DNA of 5,679 bases from Lachnoclostridium sp. UBA739 (GTDB lineage Bacteria > Bacillota_A > Clostridia > Lachnospirales > Lachnospiraceae): assembly GCA_002297865.1 (NCBI GenBank), contig DBKX01000103.1:1435-7113 (forward strand), in the 5' to 3' direction. The position numbers were made by a program, and so were the translations under genes. Each line of letters starts with the position of its first letter. Within the stretch, counting starts at the first letter, position 1. A model generated the notes under the pieces. That model had not been told where the DNA came from, did no database searches, and saw only the letters and a list, made by a program, of their open reading frames with translations. Of the stretch, positions 1 to 5,679 are shown piece after piece.

Positions 1-1060
1 CTGTAACGGCAACGGAAACATCACTGTCGTTCACTAATGCGGCTCCTCTAGCCATTTCCTTAGCACATTTTTCACTATACTCTGTATATTTTTTCAAAGT
101 GCTTTTGCTAACATCTAAATATTTTCGTTTTGCCTTATTCGAATAGGTAACAAAACTTTCCTTTAATACTTCTGATGCTCCAGGAACATTGACAATGGCA
201 GATGCAATTAAGCCTCCTGTACAAGATTCTGCTGTAACCATTGTAAGCTCATGTTTGGTTAAGAGCTTAACGACACAATCCTCAAGATTAATCGCTTCAT
301 CCGTTGTATATATATGATCACCAAAACGGCTTTTCAATTCTTTTACAACTGGTTTCACTAATTTCTTAGCTTGTGATTCGTCCTCTCCGCTTGCAGTGAC
401 TCGAATATGAACTTCACCTGTCTTAGCATAAGTTGCAATCGTAGGGTTATTCTGCTTTTCAATTAGATCTTTGATTTCTTCGGCTACTCTGCTTTCACCT
501 ACTCCACAGATTTTCACCATTTTTGACACAAAAACCGAGTCTTGTTTGGAACGCAAATACGGAACCACTTTATCTGCAAACATTGGACACAATTCTCTTG
601 GTGGTCCTGGAAGCAAAATAACTATATTTTTTCCTTCCTCTACAATAAGACCTGGCGCAGTCCCATTACCATTATGAAGAATCTTTGCGCCCTCTGGAAC
701 AAATGCCTGTTTCCAATTATTCTTTGGAATCTCTTTTGCGCCTTTTCGCTCAAATAATTCGCGGATTTCATTTTTTACTGTTTCATCCTCTATCAGATTC
801 TTCTGAAATACTTTTGCCACAGTTTCTTTGGTCATATCATCTTCTGTAGGGCCTAATCCACCTGTCAAGATAATCAATTCAGTTCTGGTTTTTGCAGTTT
901 CAATTGCTTCTGCTAACCGTTTTTCATTATCTCCTACTACCGTCTGATAGTAAATGCCAATCCCTAATTTTGTACATTCTTTTGCAAGATATGCTGCATT
1001 GGTATTCACCACATTACCCATTAAAAGTTCTGTACCTACATTAATAATCTCCGCCTGCAT
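1..1060 (-). CDS. cinA: CinA family protein (competence/damage-inducible protein A; NMN amidohydrolase), 3' end outside window
   Basis: The reading frame is open from the ATG at 1060 to the window edge, giving 353 codons; full-length CinA proteins are a little over 410 residues, so about 60 are missing. Residues 1-165 form the MoCF/COG1058-type domain, with NVGTELLMG near the start, LTGGLGPTEDD at 65-75 and LLPGPPRE at 149-156. A linking domain follows (about 170-250, with GVGES at 186-190). The PncC-type nicotinamide mononucleotide deamidase domain starts near 258 and carries AESCTGG at 277-283; the serine there is the family's expected nucleophile. The visible end, SVAVT plus a G base, matches the entry to the family's AVTG motif. 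In related proteins this enzyme turns NMN into nicotinic acid mononucleotide for NAD salvage, and the N-terminal domain can act as an ADP-ribose pyrophosphatase. The start is 3 bases after the pgsA stop, with AGAAGGGAG 10 bases upstream inside the pgsA end, so translation is probably coupled. recA is the expected next gene beyond the edge (inference from synteny). Family assignment is near certain; the cellular role is less so. Confidence 0.96.
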   Translation of the reverse strand, partial: MQAEIINVGTELLMGNVVNTNAAYLAKECTKLGIGIYYQTVVGDNEKRLAEAIETAKTRTELIILTGGLGPTEDDMTKETVAKVFQKNLIEDETVKNEIRELFERKGAKEIPKNNWKQAFVPEGAKILHNGNGTAPGLIVEEGKNIVILLPGPPRELCPMFADKVVPYLRSKQDSVFVSKMVKICGVGESRVAEEIKDLIEKQNNPTIATYAKTGEVHIRVTASGEDESQAKKLVKPVVKELKSRFGDHIYTTDEAINLEDCVVKLLTKHELTMVTAESCTGGLIASAIVNVPGASEVLKESFVTYSNKAKRKYLDVSKSTLKKYTEYSEKCAKEMARGAALVNDSDVSVAVT

Positions 1061-1063
1061 GAA

Positions 1064-1612
1064 TTATTTGCTCCCTTCTGATAATACATTCTTGTTCTTT
1101 GCAATGTAGTCTACTAATGATACAATCGTTAAGATAACCGATATGTATATGAAAATCTGTTCAGCTACATGAAATCCTTTGTTATCAAAATGTAATATAA
1201 GAAGAATAGACATAATCATCTGAGATACGGTTTTAAACTTACCCCAATAACTTGCTGCTATTACAACACCATTATCGGAAGCAATTAAACGGAAACCACT
1301 AATGATAAATTCACGACTGATAATCACAATTACAATCCACGCTGGTAATTTAATAGAATCCATAGCGGTAAAACAAATCAATGCAGATGAAACAAGTAAT
1401 TTATCTGCCAGCGGATCCATAAACTTTCCAAAATTGGTTACTAAATTGTGCTTTCTGGCAAGATAGCCGTCAAACCAGTCCGTCATGCTGGCTGCGACAA
1501 AAATTGCACAGGCAATATAGTTTCCATTGGGAATGGACGTATTCAGAAGAAAAAAAATAAAGAATGGAATCATACACACTCTTAACATGGTAAGCTTATT
1601 TGGTAAATTCAT
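1064..1612 (-). CDS. pgsA: CDP-diacylglycerol--glycerol-3-phosphate 3-phosphatidyltransferase (phosphatidylglycerophosphate synthase)
   Basis: This membrane enzyme joins CDP-diacylglycerol and sn-glycerol-3-phosphate to give phosphatidylglycerophosphate and CMP, the committed step to phosphatidylglycerol and cardiolipin. From the start chosen here it has 182 residues, the usual length for PgsA. The CDP-alcohol phosphotransferase signature D-x2-D-G-x2-A-R-x8-G-x3-D-x3-D is complete: D45, D48, G49, A52, R53, G62, D66 and D70. The PgsA-typical stretch ISREFIISGFR (about 98-108) followed by VIAASYWGKFKT is also present and separates it from other phosphotransferases of the family. Several hydrophobic segments fit an integral membrane protein (about 10-24, 30-43, 72-84, 91-103, 129-141, 152-168). 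The frame stays open to an ATG at 1639, but the ATG at 1612 (MNLPNKLTMLR) has AAGAGG 6 bases upstream and matches the usual PgsA N-terminus, while the ATG at 1639 has no clear ribosome site. cinA follows after 3 bases. Confidence 0.96.
   Translation of the reverse strand: MNLPNKLTMLRVCMIPFFIFFLLNTSIPNGNYIACAIFVAASMTDWFDGYLARKHNLVTNFGKFMDPLADKLLVSSALICFTAMDSIKLPAWIVIVIISREFIISGFRLIASDNGVVIAASYWGKFKTVSQMIMSILLILHFDNKGFHVAEQIFIYISVILTIVSLVDYIAKNKNVLSEGSK
1071..1079 (-). promoter_or_regulatory. Ribosome binding site of cinA within the end of pgsA
   Basis: The minus strand reads AGAAGGGAG here, 10 bases before the cinA ATG at 1060. It overlaps the last sense codons of pgsA (Ser-Glu-Gly-Ser-Lys), so ribosomes finishing pgsA uncover or reuse it. 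No other plausible cinA start lies nearby. Confidence 0.75.
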
Positions 1613-1618
1613 ATGCAT

Positions 1619-1623
1619 CCTCT
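1619..1623 (-). promoter_or_regulatory. Ribosome binding site that sets the pgsA start
   Basis: The minus strand reads AGAGG here, 6 bases before the ATG at 1612. It directly abuts the ATG at 1618 and lies downstream of the ATG at 1639, so it can serve only the start at 1612. Confidence 0.7.
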
Positions 1624-1637
1624 TTTCTAAATTTTTC

Positions 1638-1643
1638 ATTATA
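1638..1643 (-). promoter_or_regulatory. Possible -10 box for pgsA-cinA
   Basis: A perfect TATAAT hexamer on the minus strand lies just past the rimO-pgsA hairpin. Transcription from it would begin near 1631, about 20 bases before the pgsA ATG at 1612, leaving room for the ribosome site. No good -35 hexamer is seen 16-18 bases upstream; that region falls in the right arm of the hairpin. In AT-rich DNA such a hexamer can occur by chance, so this is weak. Confidence 0.28.
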
Positions 1644-1650
1644 TATTTAT

Positions 1651-1693
1651 TCCAGCAGCCCTATTTCTATCATCAAGAAATAAAACTGCTGGA
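1651..1693 (-). other. Long RNA hairpin between rimO and pgsA
   Basis: On the minus strand the left arm TCCAGCAGTTTTATTTCT (1693-1676) pairs along all 18 positions with the right arm AGAAATAGGGCTGCTGGA (1668-1651), leaving a 7-base loop, TGATGAT. Fifteen pairs are Watson-Crick and three adjacent ones are G-U. Read from the plus strand the same three positions become C-A mismatches, so the structure is complete only in minus-strand RNA, the direction in which these genes are transcribed. It begins 13 bases after the rimO stop. No T-run follows (the next bases are ATAAATATATAA), so it is not a standard intrinsic terminator. It could partly terminate rimO transcripts, protect their 3' ends, or be a processing site before pgsA. 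Confidence 0.75.
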
Positions 1694-1706
1694 CATATTC
1701 ATAGGA

Positions 1707-3038
1707 TTATTCCCAGACAACTTCACCAATCAGATCATACTCTTTTGCATCTGTTACAAAAACATCTACAAACTGACCTGAAATAAGTTCAGAAGAAGAA
1801 TTTACAAAGATATAACCATCTACACTTGGTGCATCTTTATAAGTTCTGCCGATAAATACATTATCTTCTGGTAGTTTACCCTCTATCAAAACTTTTAATT
1901 TAGTAGATATTGCATCTTGCGCATGCTCAAAGGCAATTTCCTGTTGTACTTCCATTAATTCATCTCGACGACGTTCTTTTACTTCTTCGTCAATATGGTC
2001 TTTTAATAGAGCGGCAGGCGTATTTTCCTCTGGAGAATATGTGAATACACCTAAACGGTCAAATCTCATATCTTCCACGAACTGCATTAATTCTTCATGT
2101 TCTTCCTCTGTTTCACCAGGGAAACCTGTGATTAATGTTGTTCTTAGCGTAATATCAGGAATATTTTCTCTAAGCTTTTCTACAATATCCACAATTTCCT
2201 GCTTATTGGTACGGCGGCCCATACGTTTTAAGATGCGGTCGCAACCATGCTGAATTGGAATATCAAGATAGTTGCATACTTTCTCTTCTGTTTTCATTAC
2301 TTCGATTAACTCATCTGTAATTTCTTCTGGGTAACAGTATAAAATACGGATCCACTGTAATCCATCGATTTTACATAATTCTTTTAAAAGTTCTGGAAGC
2401 ATTTTTTTGCCATAGATATCAACTCCGTAAAGGGTTGTTTCCTGGGCAACTAACATAAGCTCTACAACTCCATTGTCTGCAAGCTGTTTTGCTTCTTCAA
2501 TTAAATCTTCCATTGGAACACTTCTGTAGTTTCCACGGATTTTTGGAATAATACAATAAGTACAATTCTTATCGCATCCTTCTGCAATTTTTAGGTAAGA
2601 ATAATATCCACCTGTTGTATTCACACGTTTTTTGTGTTTTGTATCTGGTAAATAGGATAAATCCTTAAAGAATTCTGATTTTGTACCACCTAGTGCATTG
2701 TCAATGGCAGTAACAATATCTTCGTATCCTGTTGTACCAATAATGGCATCTACTTCTGGAATTTCTTTTTCGATATCTTCGCGGTAACGCTGTGCAAGAC
2801 ATCCTGTTGCAATTAACGCTTTCAATTTTCCAGTTTTCTTAAGTTCAGCCATTTCTAAAATTGTGTTGATGCTTTCTTCTTTTGCATCATTTACAAAGCA
2901 GCATGTATTGACAACAATGACATCAGCTTCCTGCTCGTCATCGGTTAACTCAAACGCTCTTTCCCTAACAAGGCCTATCATAACTTCGCTGTCTACCAAA
3001 TTCTTGTCACAGCCTAACGAAATAAATAAAATCTTCAC
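1707..3038 (-). CDS. rimO: Ribosomal protein S12 methylthiotransferase RimO
   Basis: A cytosolic radical-SAM enzyme carrying two 4Fe-4S clusters, RimO adds a methylthio group to the beta-carbon of a conserved aspartate of ribosomal protein S12. With the start used here it has 443 residues, normal for the family. The N-terminal methylthiotransferase domain has its three cluster cysteines at C10 (SLGCDKNLVDSE), C46 (NTCCF) and C80 (GCLAQRY). The radical-SAM motif GCDKNCTYC gives C155, C159 and C162. The C-terminal TRAM domain covers about 372-443. The SLGCDKNLVDSE opening and the overall sequence favour RimO over MiaB, which modifies tRNA. The frame stays open to an ATG at 3053, but the GTG at 3038 has GGAGAGG 6 bases upstream and yields the family-typical start (M)KILFISLGCDKN; the ATG at 3053 has only a weak purine run before it and would itself overlap the ribosome site. 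A 94-base gap with a hairpin separates rimO from pgsA, and a 78-base gap separates it from copA. Confidence 0.96.
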   Translation of the reverse strand: MKILFISLGCDKNLVDSEVMIGLVRERAFELTDDEQEADVIVVNTCCFVNDAKEESINTILEMAELKKTGKLKALIATGCLAQRYREDIEKEIPEVDAIIGTTGYEDIVTAIDNALGGTKSEFFKDLSYLPDTKHKKRVNTTGGYYSYLKIAEGCDKNCTYCIIPKIRGNYRSVPMEDLIEEAKQLADNGVVELMLVAQETTLYGVDIYGKKMLPELLKELCKIDGLQWIRILYCYPEEITDELIEVMKTEEKVCNYLDIPIQHGCDRILKRMGRRTNKQEIVDIVEKLRENIPDITLRTTLITGFPGETEEEHEELMQFVEDMRFDRLGVFTYSPEENTPAALLKDHIDEEVKERRRDELMEVQQEIAFEHAQDAISTKLKVLIEGKLPEDNVFIGRTYKDAPSVDGYIFVNSSSELISGQFVDVFVTDAKEYDLIGEVVWE

Positions 3039-3044
3039 TTTAAA

Positions 3045-3051
3045 CCTCTCC
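3045..3051 (-). promoter_or_regulatory. Ribosome binding site that sets the rimO GTG start
   Basis: The minus strand reads GGAGAGG, 6 bases before the GTG at 3038. The in-frame ATG at 3053 sits directly on its 5' edge, so this site cannot serve that ATG. Confidence 0.75.
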
Positions 3052-3077
3052 ATGTTTCTTTTTAGTCGCTAAGCTTT

Positions 3078-3086
3078 ATTCTAACA
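3078..3086 (-). promoter_or_regulatory. Possible extended -10 promoter of rimO
   Basis: The minus strand reads TGTTAGAAT, which is a TGn extension plus a hexamer differing from TATAAT at one position. It lies about 27 bases before the rimO ribosome site, with a predicted start of transcription near 3071. The -35 region is poor (TTTATT at 17-base spacing), as is often tolerated with an extended -10. Its position between two functionally unrelated genes makes a promoter plausible. Confidence 0.35.
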
Positions 3087-3087
3087 G

Positions 3088-3122
3088 TTTTTAGCGAAAA
3101 AATAAATAGTTAATTTTTAGCG
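3088..3122. repeat. Two direct copies of TTTTTAGCG after copA
   Basis: On the plus strand TTTTTAGCG occurs at 3088-3096 and again at 3114-3122, 26 bases apart from start to start. The second copy contains the copA stop codon. A shorter inverted copy, CGCTAA at 3067-3072, can form a 6-bp stem with 3091-3096 around an 18-base loop. No T-run follows on either strand, so this is not a convincing terminator. No known operator (such as the CopY or CsoR type) is recognised in it. Confidence 0.5.
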
Positions 3123-3329
3123 TAAAATTTCAGTTACTTCATACCCTTCATTTTCAATTGTTTCCTTAATAACAGAATCACTAAGTTCTTCTGTAGCGTG
3201 AATGATAACGTTTTCCTTTTCATGACTTGCTTCTGCACTTTCTACGTTTTCAAGTGCTTCTACTACCTTCTTTACTCTTGCTTCACAATGTCCACACATC
3301 ATACCTTTTACTTTTACTTCGATTGTCAT
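3117..3329 (-). CDS. Possible internally started CopZ-like copper chaperone (C-terminal HMA domain of copA)
   Basis: In the same frame as the ATPase, codon 776 is an ATG that opens exactly at the second HMA domain ([20 protein letters not shown]) and runs 70 residues to the shared stop, the normal size of free CopZ chaperones. The Cu(I)-binding pair is C12 and C15 of this product. AGAGGAGGA precedes the ATG with 8 bases between GAGGAGG and ATG, a stronger ribosome site than that of copA itself. CopZ proteins carry Cu(I) to CopA. What is seen is the site and the domain boundary; that a separate protein is made is inference. The alternative is that the Glu-Glu-Glu linker codons resemble a ribosome site by chance, or that the site is a relic of a former separate copZ gene now fused to copA. 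Confidence 0.45.
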   Translation of the reverse strand: MTIEVKVKGMMCGHCEARVKKVVEALENVESAEASHEKENVIIHATEELSDSVIKETIENEGYEVTEILR

Positions 3330-5654
3330 ATTGTTTTCCTCCTCTAATAGCGGTCCCATTTTGCAAGAACCTTTTTGAATTTTATCTTTTTTATTTTCAT
3401 GCATTTTGAATAAATTCAAACGCAATGCATTTGTAATAACACAGAAACTAGAAAGACTCATTGCCGCTGCCCCAAACATCGGGCTTAAACTCCAGCCAAA
3501 TAGTGGTACCCATACACCTGCTGCAAGTGGTATTCCAATTATATTATAAAAGAATGCCCAAAACAGATTCTCATGAATGTTTCTAAGTGTTGCACGACTC
3601 AACCTGATTGCTGCTGGTACATCTGATAAACTGCTTTTCATAAGTACAACATCTGCCGCATCAATTGCGATATCCGTTCCAGCGCCAATTGCAATTCCAA
3701 TATCTGCTCTGGTTAATGCCGGTGCGTCGTTAATTCCATCTCCCACCATAGCAACTTTTCCTTTTTTCATTAACTGCTTGATAACTGCTTCTTTTCCATC
3801 TGGAAGCACACCTGCAGCCACTTCATCCACTCCTGCTTGTTCTGCGATTGCTTTTGCTGTCTTTTTGTTATCACCTGTAAGCATGACAACGTGTATTCCC
3901 AGATTTTTAAGTTCTTTAATCGCCTGTGGACTATCTTCTTTTATCACATCTGCTACCGCAATCATTCCAACAAGCTGTTCCCCTTTACTAAAGAATAAAG
4001 GTGTCTTTCCTTGAGAAGCAAACTTTGATGCCATTTCTTTTGCCTTTTTACTTATGCTTGCATGGTTCTCGATATATTCCAGCTTTCCGCCTGCCAATTG
4101 AACATCACTCGCCTTGCCCATTAAACCATTACCTGCAACCGCTTTAAAATCTTCCAGCAGAACGCTTGGAATGTCTCGATTCCTTGCTTCTGCAACAATT
4201 GCTTTTGCCAATGGATGTTCACTTTTCTGTTCTAATGCATATGCGGTCTTAAGCAGTTCTTCTTCTTGGAATCCTTCTTCCACATAATAATCGGTAACTT
4301 TTGGTTCCCCTTTTGTAATGGTTCCTGTCTTGTCTAATGCAACAATTTGTATTTTACCTGTTTCTTCTAAGGATACTGCTGTTTTGAACATAATCCCACT
4401 TTTCGCACCCATTCCATTCCCAACCATAATGGCAACTGGTGTTGCAAGTCCTAACGCACATGGACAGCTAATGACTAAAACGGAAATTGCTCTGGCAAGT
4501 GCGTAGCCAAATGTCTGTCCTGCTACCATCCATGCAGCAAATGTAATGACGGCAATTCCAATCACTACAGGAACAAAAACCCCTGACACACGATCTGCTA
4601 TTTTGGCAATCGGCGCCTTGGTGGCTGCTGCATCACTTACCATCTGAATAATTTGAGATAATGTGGTATCTTCTCCAACTCTTGTTGCTTCACATGTCAT
4701 AAATCCAGACTGATTCATTGTTGCAGCGCTTACACTGTCTCCTGGTACTTTATCAACAGGAATACTTTCTCCAGTCAAAGCCGACTCATCTACAGCACTG
4801 GTTCCTTCTATTACAATACCGTCTACCGGTATGTTTTCTCCTGGTCTGACTACGAATCTGTCACCAATCTTCACTTGTTCAATTGGCACCTGAATTTCTT
4901 GTCCATCTTTCACAACTACTGCAGTTTTAGCTGCTAATTTCATAAGCCCTTTTAGCGCATCCGTTGATTTTCCTTTTGACCTTGCTTCCAGCATTTTTCC
5001 AACGGTAATTAATGTTACGATCATCGCTGCTGATTCAAAGTAAAATTCATGCATATAATGAGCCATAGCATCAGCATTTTCAACGACATTAACATCAGTC
5101 ATAGCAAATAATGCATAGACACTATATACAAAGGATGCGCTGGAACCTAGGGCTACTAGTGTATCCATATTGGGTGCTCCCTTTACTGCTCCTTTGAACC
5201 CATTGATGAAAAAGTGCTGATTGATAACCATAATAGCTACAGTGAATAAAAGTTCAAGTAAACCTATTGCAATATAATTCTTATCAAAAAATTGCGGAAG
5301 TTTCCATCCAAACATGGTATGTCCCATGGACACATACATAAGGGGAAGCAGCAAACACATAGAAGCAATTAACCTCTTTCGCATCTTTGGTGTCTCCGTA
5401 TCTTTTAGCATATCACTATAATCTGGTCCTGTTTGTTTTGACCTATCATGTCCTCTATCTTTCAAAGTTGCCCCATAACCTGCTTCTTTCACAGCATCCA
5501 TAATGCTTTGTGGTGTCGCTGTTCCCTCTACTCCCATTGAATTAGTAAGCAGACTCACAGAGCAGCTCGTTACACCTGGTACTTTTAATACTGCTTTTTC
5601 CACTCTGGCACTGCAGGCTGCACAGCTCATACCTGTTACATTGTATTGTTCCAT
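3117..5654 (-). CDS. copA: Cu(I)-exporting P1B-1 ATPase with N- and C-terminal HMA domains
   Basis: This membrane pump uses ATP to move Cu(I) out of the cytosol, the central step of copper detoxification. It has 845 residues. The N-terminal HMA domain (about 2-66) carries GMSCAAC with C11 and C14. Eight membrane segments are expected: about 95-111, 127-147, 163-185, 205-225, 355-377, 385-410, 695-715 and 720-745. The actuator loop has TGES at 294-297, the metal site in helix 6 is CPC at 397-399, and the phosphorylated aspartate is D441 in DKTGTIT. The nucleotide domain has SEHP at 478-481 and the hinge is GDGIND at 638-643. YN at 703-704 in helix 7 and M732/S736 in helix 8 complete the P1B-1 signature, which indicates Cu(I) (or Ag(I)) rather than Zn/Cd. 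A linker (about 752-775) leads to a second HMA domain with GMMCGHC (C787, C790). The ATG at 5654 has AGGA 7 bases upstream. No copper regulator lies within the window; only 25 bases upstream are visible. Confidence 0.97.
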   Translation of the reverse strand: MEQYNVTGMSCAACSARVEKAVLKVPGVTSCSVSLLTNSMGVEGTATPQSIMDAVKEAGYGATLKDRGHDRSKQTGPDYSDMLKDTETPKMRKRLIASMCLLLPLMYVSMGHTMFGWKLPQFFDKNYIAIGLLELLFTVAIMVINQHFFINGFKGAVKGAPNMDTLVALGSSASFVYSVYALFAMTDVNVVENADAMAHYMHEFYFESAAMIVTLITVGKMLEARSKGKSTDALKGLMKLAAKTAVVVKDGQEIQVPIEQVKIGDRFVVRPGENIPVDGIVIEGTSAVDESALTGESIPVDKVPGDSVSAATMNQSGFMTCEATRVGEDTTLSQIIQMVSDAAATKAPIAKIADRVSGVFVPVVIGIAVITFAAWMVAGQTFGYALARAISVLVISCPCALGLATPVAIMVGNGMGAKSGIMFKTAVSLEETGKIQIVALDKTGTITKGEPKVTDYYVEEGFQEEELLKTAYALEQKSEHPLAKAIVAEARNRDIPSVLLEDFKAVAGNGLMGKASDVQLAGGKLEYIENHASISKKAKEMASKFASQGKTPLFFSKGEQLVGMIAVADVIKEDSPQAIKELKNLGIHVVMLTGDNKKTAKAIAEQAGVDEVAAGVLPDGKEAVIKQLMKKGKVAMVGDGINDAPALTRADIGIAIGAGTDIAIDAADVVLMKSSLSDVPAAIRLSRATLRNIHENLFWAFFYNIIGIPLAAGVWVPLFGWSLSPMFGAAAMSLSSFCVITNALRLNLFKMHENKKDKIQKGSCKMGPLLEEENNMTIEVKVKGMMCGHCEARVKKVVEALENVESAEASHEKENVIIHATEELSDSVIKETIENEGYEVTEILR
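3337..3345 (-). promoter_or_regulatory. Strong internal ribosome binding site before the C-terminal HMA domain of copA
   Basis: The minus strand reads AGAGGAGGA here, coding Glu-Glu-Glu in the copA frame and ending in the spacer AAACAAT before the ATG at 3329. GAGGAGG to ATG is 8 bases, close to ideal for a low-GC Gram-positive. It decides the possible nested copZ start. Confidence 0.55.
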
Positions 5655-5661
5655 CTCTATT

Positions 5662-5665
5662 TCCT
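5662..5665 (-). promoter_or_regulatory. Ribosome binding site of copA
   Basis: The minus strand reads AGGA here, within GCAGGAAA, 7 bases before the ATG at 5654. It is a moderate site that supports this ATG, which also gives the expected short lead into the first HMA domain. The copA promoter and any copper operator would lie beyond the window edge. Confidence 0.6.
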
Positions 5666-5679
5666 GCCTTCCATCTTAC

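Noticed and set aside
471..757. Two overlapping plus-strand open frames of about 70 codons opposite cinA
   Set aside because: Both are opposite the conserved CinA MoCF-like and linking domains and show no ribosome site or recognisable protein features.
1..1060. cinA as a truncated pseudogene
   Set aside because: The frame is uninterrupted up to the window edge and ends inside a conserved motif; the cut is from the window, not the gene.
1651..1693. Intrinsic terminator of rimO
   Set aside because: The stem is long enough, but no run of T follows on the minus strand, so it is listed as a hairpin of unknown role instead.
1527..1781. Plus-strand open frame of 84 codons crossing the rimO-pgsA gap
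   Set aside because: It overlaps the ends of both genes on the other strand and its Ile/Phe-rich product reflects AT-rich antisense sequence; the gap is better explained by the hairpin.
3067..3096. Terminator of copA formed by CGCTAA and TTAGCG
   Set aside because: The stem has only 6 bp with an 18-base loop and no T-run after it; it also overlaps the possible rimO -10 box.
3117..3416. Frameshift or assembly error joining copA to copZ
   Set aside because: The frame is continuous through the linker with ordinary codons, and fused C-terminal HMA domains are known in clostridial copper ATPases, so an error need not be assumed.
3577..4014. Plus-strand open frame of 145 codons opposite copA
   Set aside because: It lies fully inside the well-supported ATPase gene on the other strand, has a low-complexity Ser/Ala/Ile/Pro-rich product typical of an antisense shadow, and matches no recognisable family.

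Overview
The window is an AT-rich stretch (roughly 40% GC by eye) of a low-GC Gram-positive chromosome. A Clostridia/Lachnospiraceae-type organism is most likely. This rests on strong purine-rich Shine-Dalgarno sites, on the protein sequences, and on the gene order rimO-pgsA-cinA, which in many Firmicutes leads into recA. All genes lie on the minus strand, so transcription runs from high to low coordinates. No RNA gene, insertion sequence, CRISPR array or phage feature is visible.

Layout in transcription order: (1) 5654-3117, a P1B-1 Cu(I)-exporting ATPase (CopA type) with one metal-binding HMA domain at each end. The C-terminal HMA domain is preceded, inside the reading frame, by a near-perfect Shine-Dalgarno site and an ATG, so it may also be made as a free CopZ-like chaperone of 70 residues. 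(2) A 78-base gap with TTTTTAGCG direct repeats and a possible extended -10 promoter. (3) 3038-1707, rimO, the radical-SAM methylthiotransferase for ribosomal protein S12, best started at a GTG. (4) A 94-base gap holding an 18-bp hairpin that pairs fully only as minus-strand RNA. (5) 1612-1064, pgsA, phosphatidylglycerophosphate synthase. (6) 1060-1, cinA, cut by the window edge after 353 codons, starting 3 bases after the pgsA stop.

rimO, pgsA and cinA are housekeeping genes for ribosome modification, phospholipid synthesis, and pyridine-nucleotide salvage or competence. pgsA and cinA are tightly coupled. The copper ATPase is functionally separate from them and is probably an independent unit placed upstream of the conserved block.

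I see no wholly new system. The two observations most worth following up are the possible nested CopZ cistron inside copA and the strand-specific hairpin with a -10-like box between rimO and pgsA. Three start sites (rimO, pgsA, internal copZ) were judged from Shine-Dalgarno spacing; for rimO and pgsA this means the longest possible reading frame is probably too long.
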